Part shown: positions 63,018 through 64,000 of the stretch, in pieces
Layout of the letters: each line of letters begins with the position of its first letter
Position numbering within the stretch: the first letter of the stretch is position 1
NCBI RefSeq assembly: GCF_000067205.1
Contig: NC_010170.1
Coordinates: 496,001-560,000 of the forward strand
Direction: 5' to 3'
Length of the DNA stretch: 64,000 bases
Origin: Bordetella petrii
Lineage (GTDB): Bacteria; Pseudomonadota; Gammaproteobacteria; Burkholderiales; Burkholderiaceae_B
Made by a program: the position numbers and the translations under genes
The notes under the pieces: generated by a model
What the model was told of the DNA's origin: nothing
Seen by the model: only the letters and a program-made list of their open reading frames with translations
Database searches by the model: none

Positions 63018-64000
63018 TTACTGGGCCTTGATGCCCAACTGCCCGATCAGCGGCTTCCAGCGCCGCAGTTCGTCGTCCATGTAGGCGCGGAACTCGGCCG
63101 GCGTGTTGCCCACCGGATCCATGTACTGCGCCTGCAGGCGCTGCTGCACGGCCGGGTCGTGAATGGCCCGGATAAGCGCGTCAGACAGTTTTTTCTGCAC
63201 GTCCGCAGGCACTTTCGACGACACCACAAAACCGATCCAGGCAGACCCTTCGATGCCTTTCACGCCTACCTCGGCCAGCGTGGGAATGTCAGGCAGCAGC
63301 GCCGAGCGCTTCGACGAGGTGACGGCCAGCGCCTTCAGGCGGCCGTCTTTCACCATGGGCATGACCGCAATGGGCGGCAGCGCGGCGAATTGCGTGTCGC
63401 CGGCAATGACCGAGCTCAGCGCGGCCGGCGACGACGGGTAGGGCACATGCACTGCCTTGGCGCCGATGCGCTGCAGCATCAGCTCGACCGACAGGTGCGA
63501 CACCGTGCCGGCGCCCGGCGAGGGGAAGTTGTATTGGTCGGGGTGCTGCTTCAACGCATCGAGCAGCTGCGCGATGCTGGTGATGCCCGACTTGGCCGGC
63601 ACGACCAGCACATTGGGCTGGTGCACGGCGAGTGTCAGCGCGGACAGGTCTTTGAAGGGGTTGTAGGGCAGCTTGTCGAACAACACGGTGTTGTTGACCA
63701 GCGGGCCGGTGATCGACACCCCGAAGGTGTAGCCGTCGGGCTTGGCGTTGGCGATGGCATACGTGCCGATGTTGCCGCTGGCGCCGGGCTTGTTCTCGAC
63801 CACCACGGTTTGCCCGAGAATATTGCCGGCCTTGTCGCCGACGATGCGCGCCACCTGGTCGGGGCTGGAGCCGGGGCCGAACGGCACCACCAGCTTGAGC
63901 GGTTGCGCCGGCCAGTCGGCGGCCTGCGCCGCGGCCAAAGGCATCACGATCAGAACGGCGCTCAAGAGGCGGCGGCGCCAGCCGCTGGCGATGAAATCAT
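63018..64000 (-). CDS. Bug-family (TctC-like) solute receptor, 5' end outside window
   Basis: The frame is open to the right edge: residues IASGWRRRLLSAVLIVMPLA then AAQA form the end of a signal peptide, so the start codon lies beyond 64000. The mature part begins ADWPAQPLKLVVPFGPGSSP; VVVENKPGASGNIGTYAI and KPDGYTFG follow. It is upstream of the FAD oxidoreductase (23 bases) and the monooxygenase in the same direction, consistent with uptake of an aromatic acid for this set (inference). Confidence 0.9.
   Translation of the reverse strand, partial: DFIASGWRRRLLSAVLIVMPLAAAQAADWPAQPLKLVVPFGPGSSPDQVARIVGDKAGNILGQTVVVENKPGASGNIGTYAIANAKPDGYTFGVSITGPLVNNTVLFDKLPYNPFKDLSALTLAVHQPNVLVVPAKSGITSIAQLLDALKQHPDQYNFPSPGAGTVSHLSVELMLQRIGAKAVHVPYPSSPAALSSVIAGDTQFAALPPIAVMPMVKDGRLKALAVTSSKRSALLPDIPTLAEVGVKGIEGSAWIGFVVSSKVPADVQKKLSDALIRAIHDPAVQQRLQAQYMDPVGNTPAEFRAYMDDELRRWKPLIGQLGIKAQ

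Overview
The window is GC-rich DNA from a Gram-negative bacterium with ubiquinone genes, a TolC-type channel, porins and heptose synthesis. Three orphan periplasmic solute receptors of the Bug/TctC type, a DUF4148 protein, a fused indolepyruvate ferredoxin oxidoreductase and the general gene style point to the beta-proteobacterial family Alcaligenaceae, most likely Bordetella or a close relative such as Achromobacter. This is inference; the window contains no rRNA or tRNA gene that would settle it.

Layout. 1-6 kb: the end of cydC, apt, a LysR regulator, a three-repeat DUF4148 protein, a porin and ilvA. 6-7.4 kb: a repeat-rich divergent intergenic region and a yqaA-like membrane protein. 7.4-11.4 kb: one very large FAD/Fe-S oxidoreductase. 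11.4-18.2 kb: a minus-strand catabolic cluster (Bug receptor, enoyl-CoA hydratase, CoA transferase, LysR, semialdehyde dehydrogenase) with a divergent AraC regulator. 18.2-21.2 kb: 5-oxoprolinase pxpB-pxpC-pxpA and a VOC protein. 21.4-26.3 kb: LysR, a tandem array of palindromes, serA, phoR and phoB. 26.4-32.3 kb: ubiE, a Tim44-like protein, ubiJ, ubiB, a ferritin-like protein and rfaE2. 32.3-36.1 kb: thiG, thiD, pcm and a TolC-family gene on the minus strand. 36.2-43.5 kb: a cobalamin locus, with a B12 riboswitch driving btuB and btuF and B12-dependent metH divergent to it. 43.5-53.1 kb: a methyltransferase/HTH regulator pair, a small coiled-coil membrane protein, mutY, the fused indolepyruvate oxidoreductase, an orphan cheD and ftsEX. 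53.3-57.6 kb: a complete general amino-acid ABC transporter. 57.7-64 kb: a Bug receptor, an IS3-family element, a probable 3-hydroxybenzoate 6-hydroxylase, an FAD oxidoreductase and a partial Bug receptor.

The most unusual thread is a dispersed family of about 31-bp palindromes, usually in pairs of two types. Type A has arms GGTGTCTGACACC/GTCAGACACC and type B has arms GGTGTCAGGC/GCCTGACACC. They occur at four loci: inside a larger inverted-repeat structure between ilvA and yqaA; as a seven-copy array of about 104-bp period between convergent lysR and serA; inside the 5' coding end of btuF; and beside the aromatic monooxygenase. At the last locus an IS3-family element has landed in the loop of one palindrome, leaving a 7-bp direct repeat. 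This resembles IS1397-type elements that target palindromic REP units, and it is the best candidate here for an undescribed repeat/transposon relationship.
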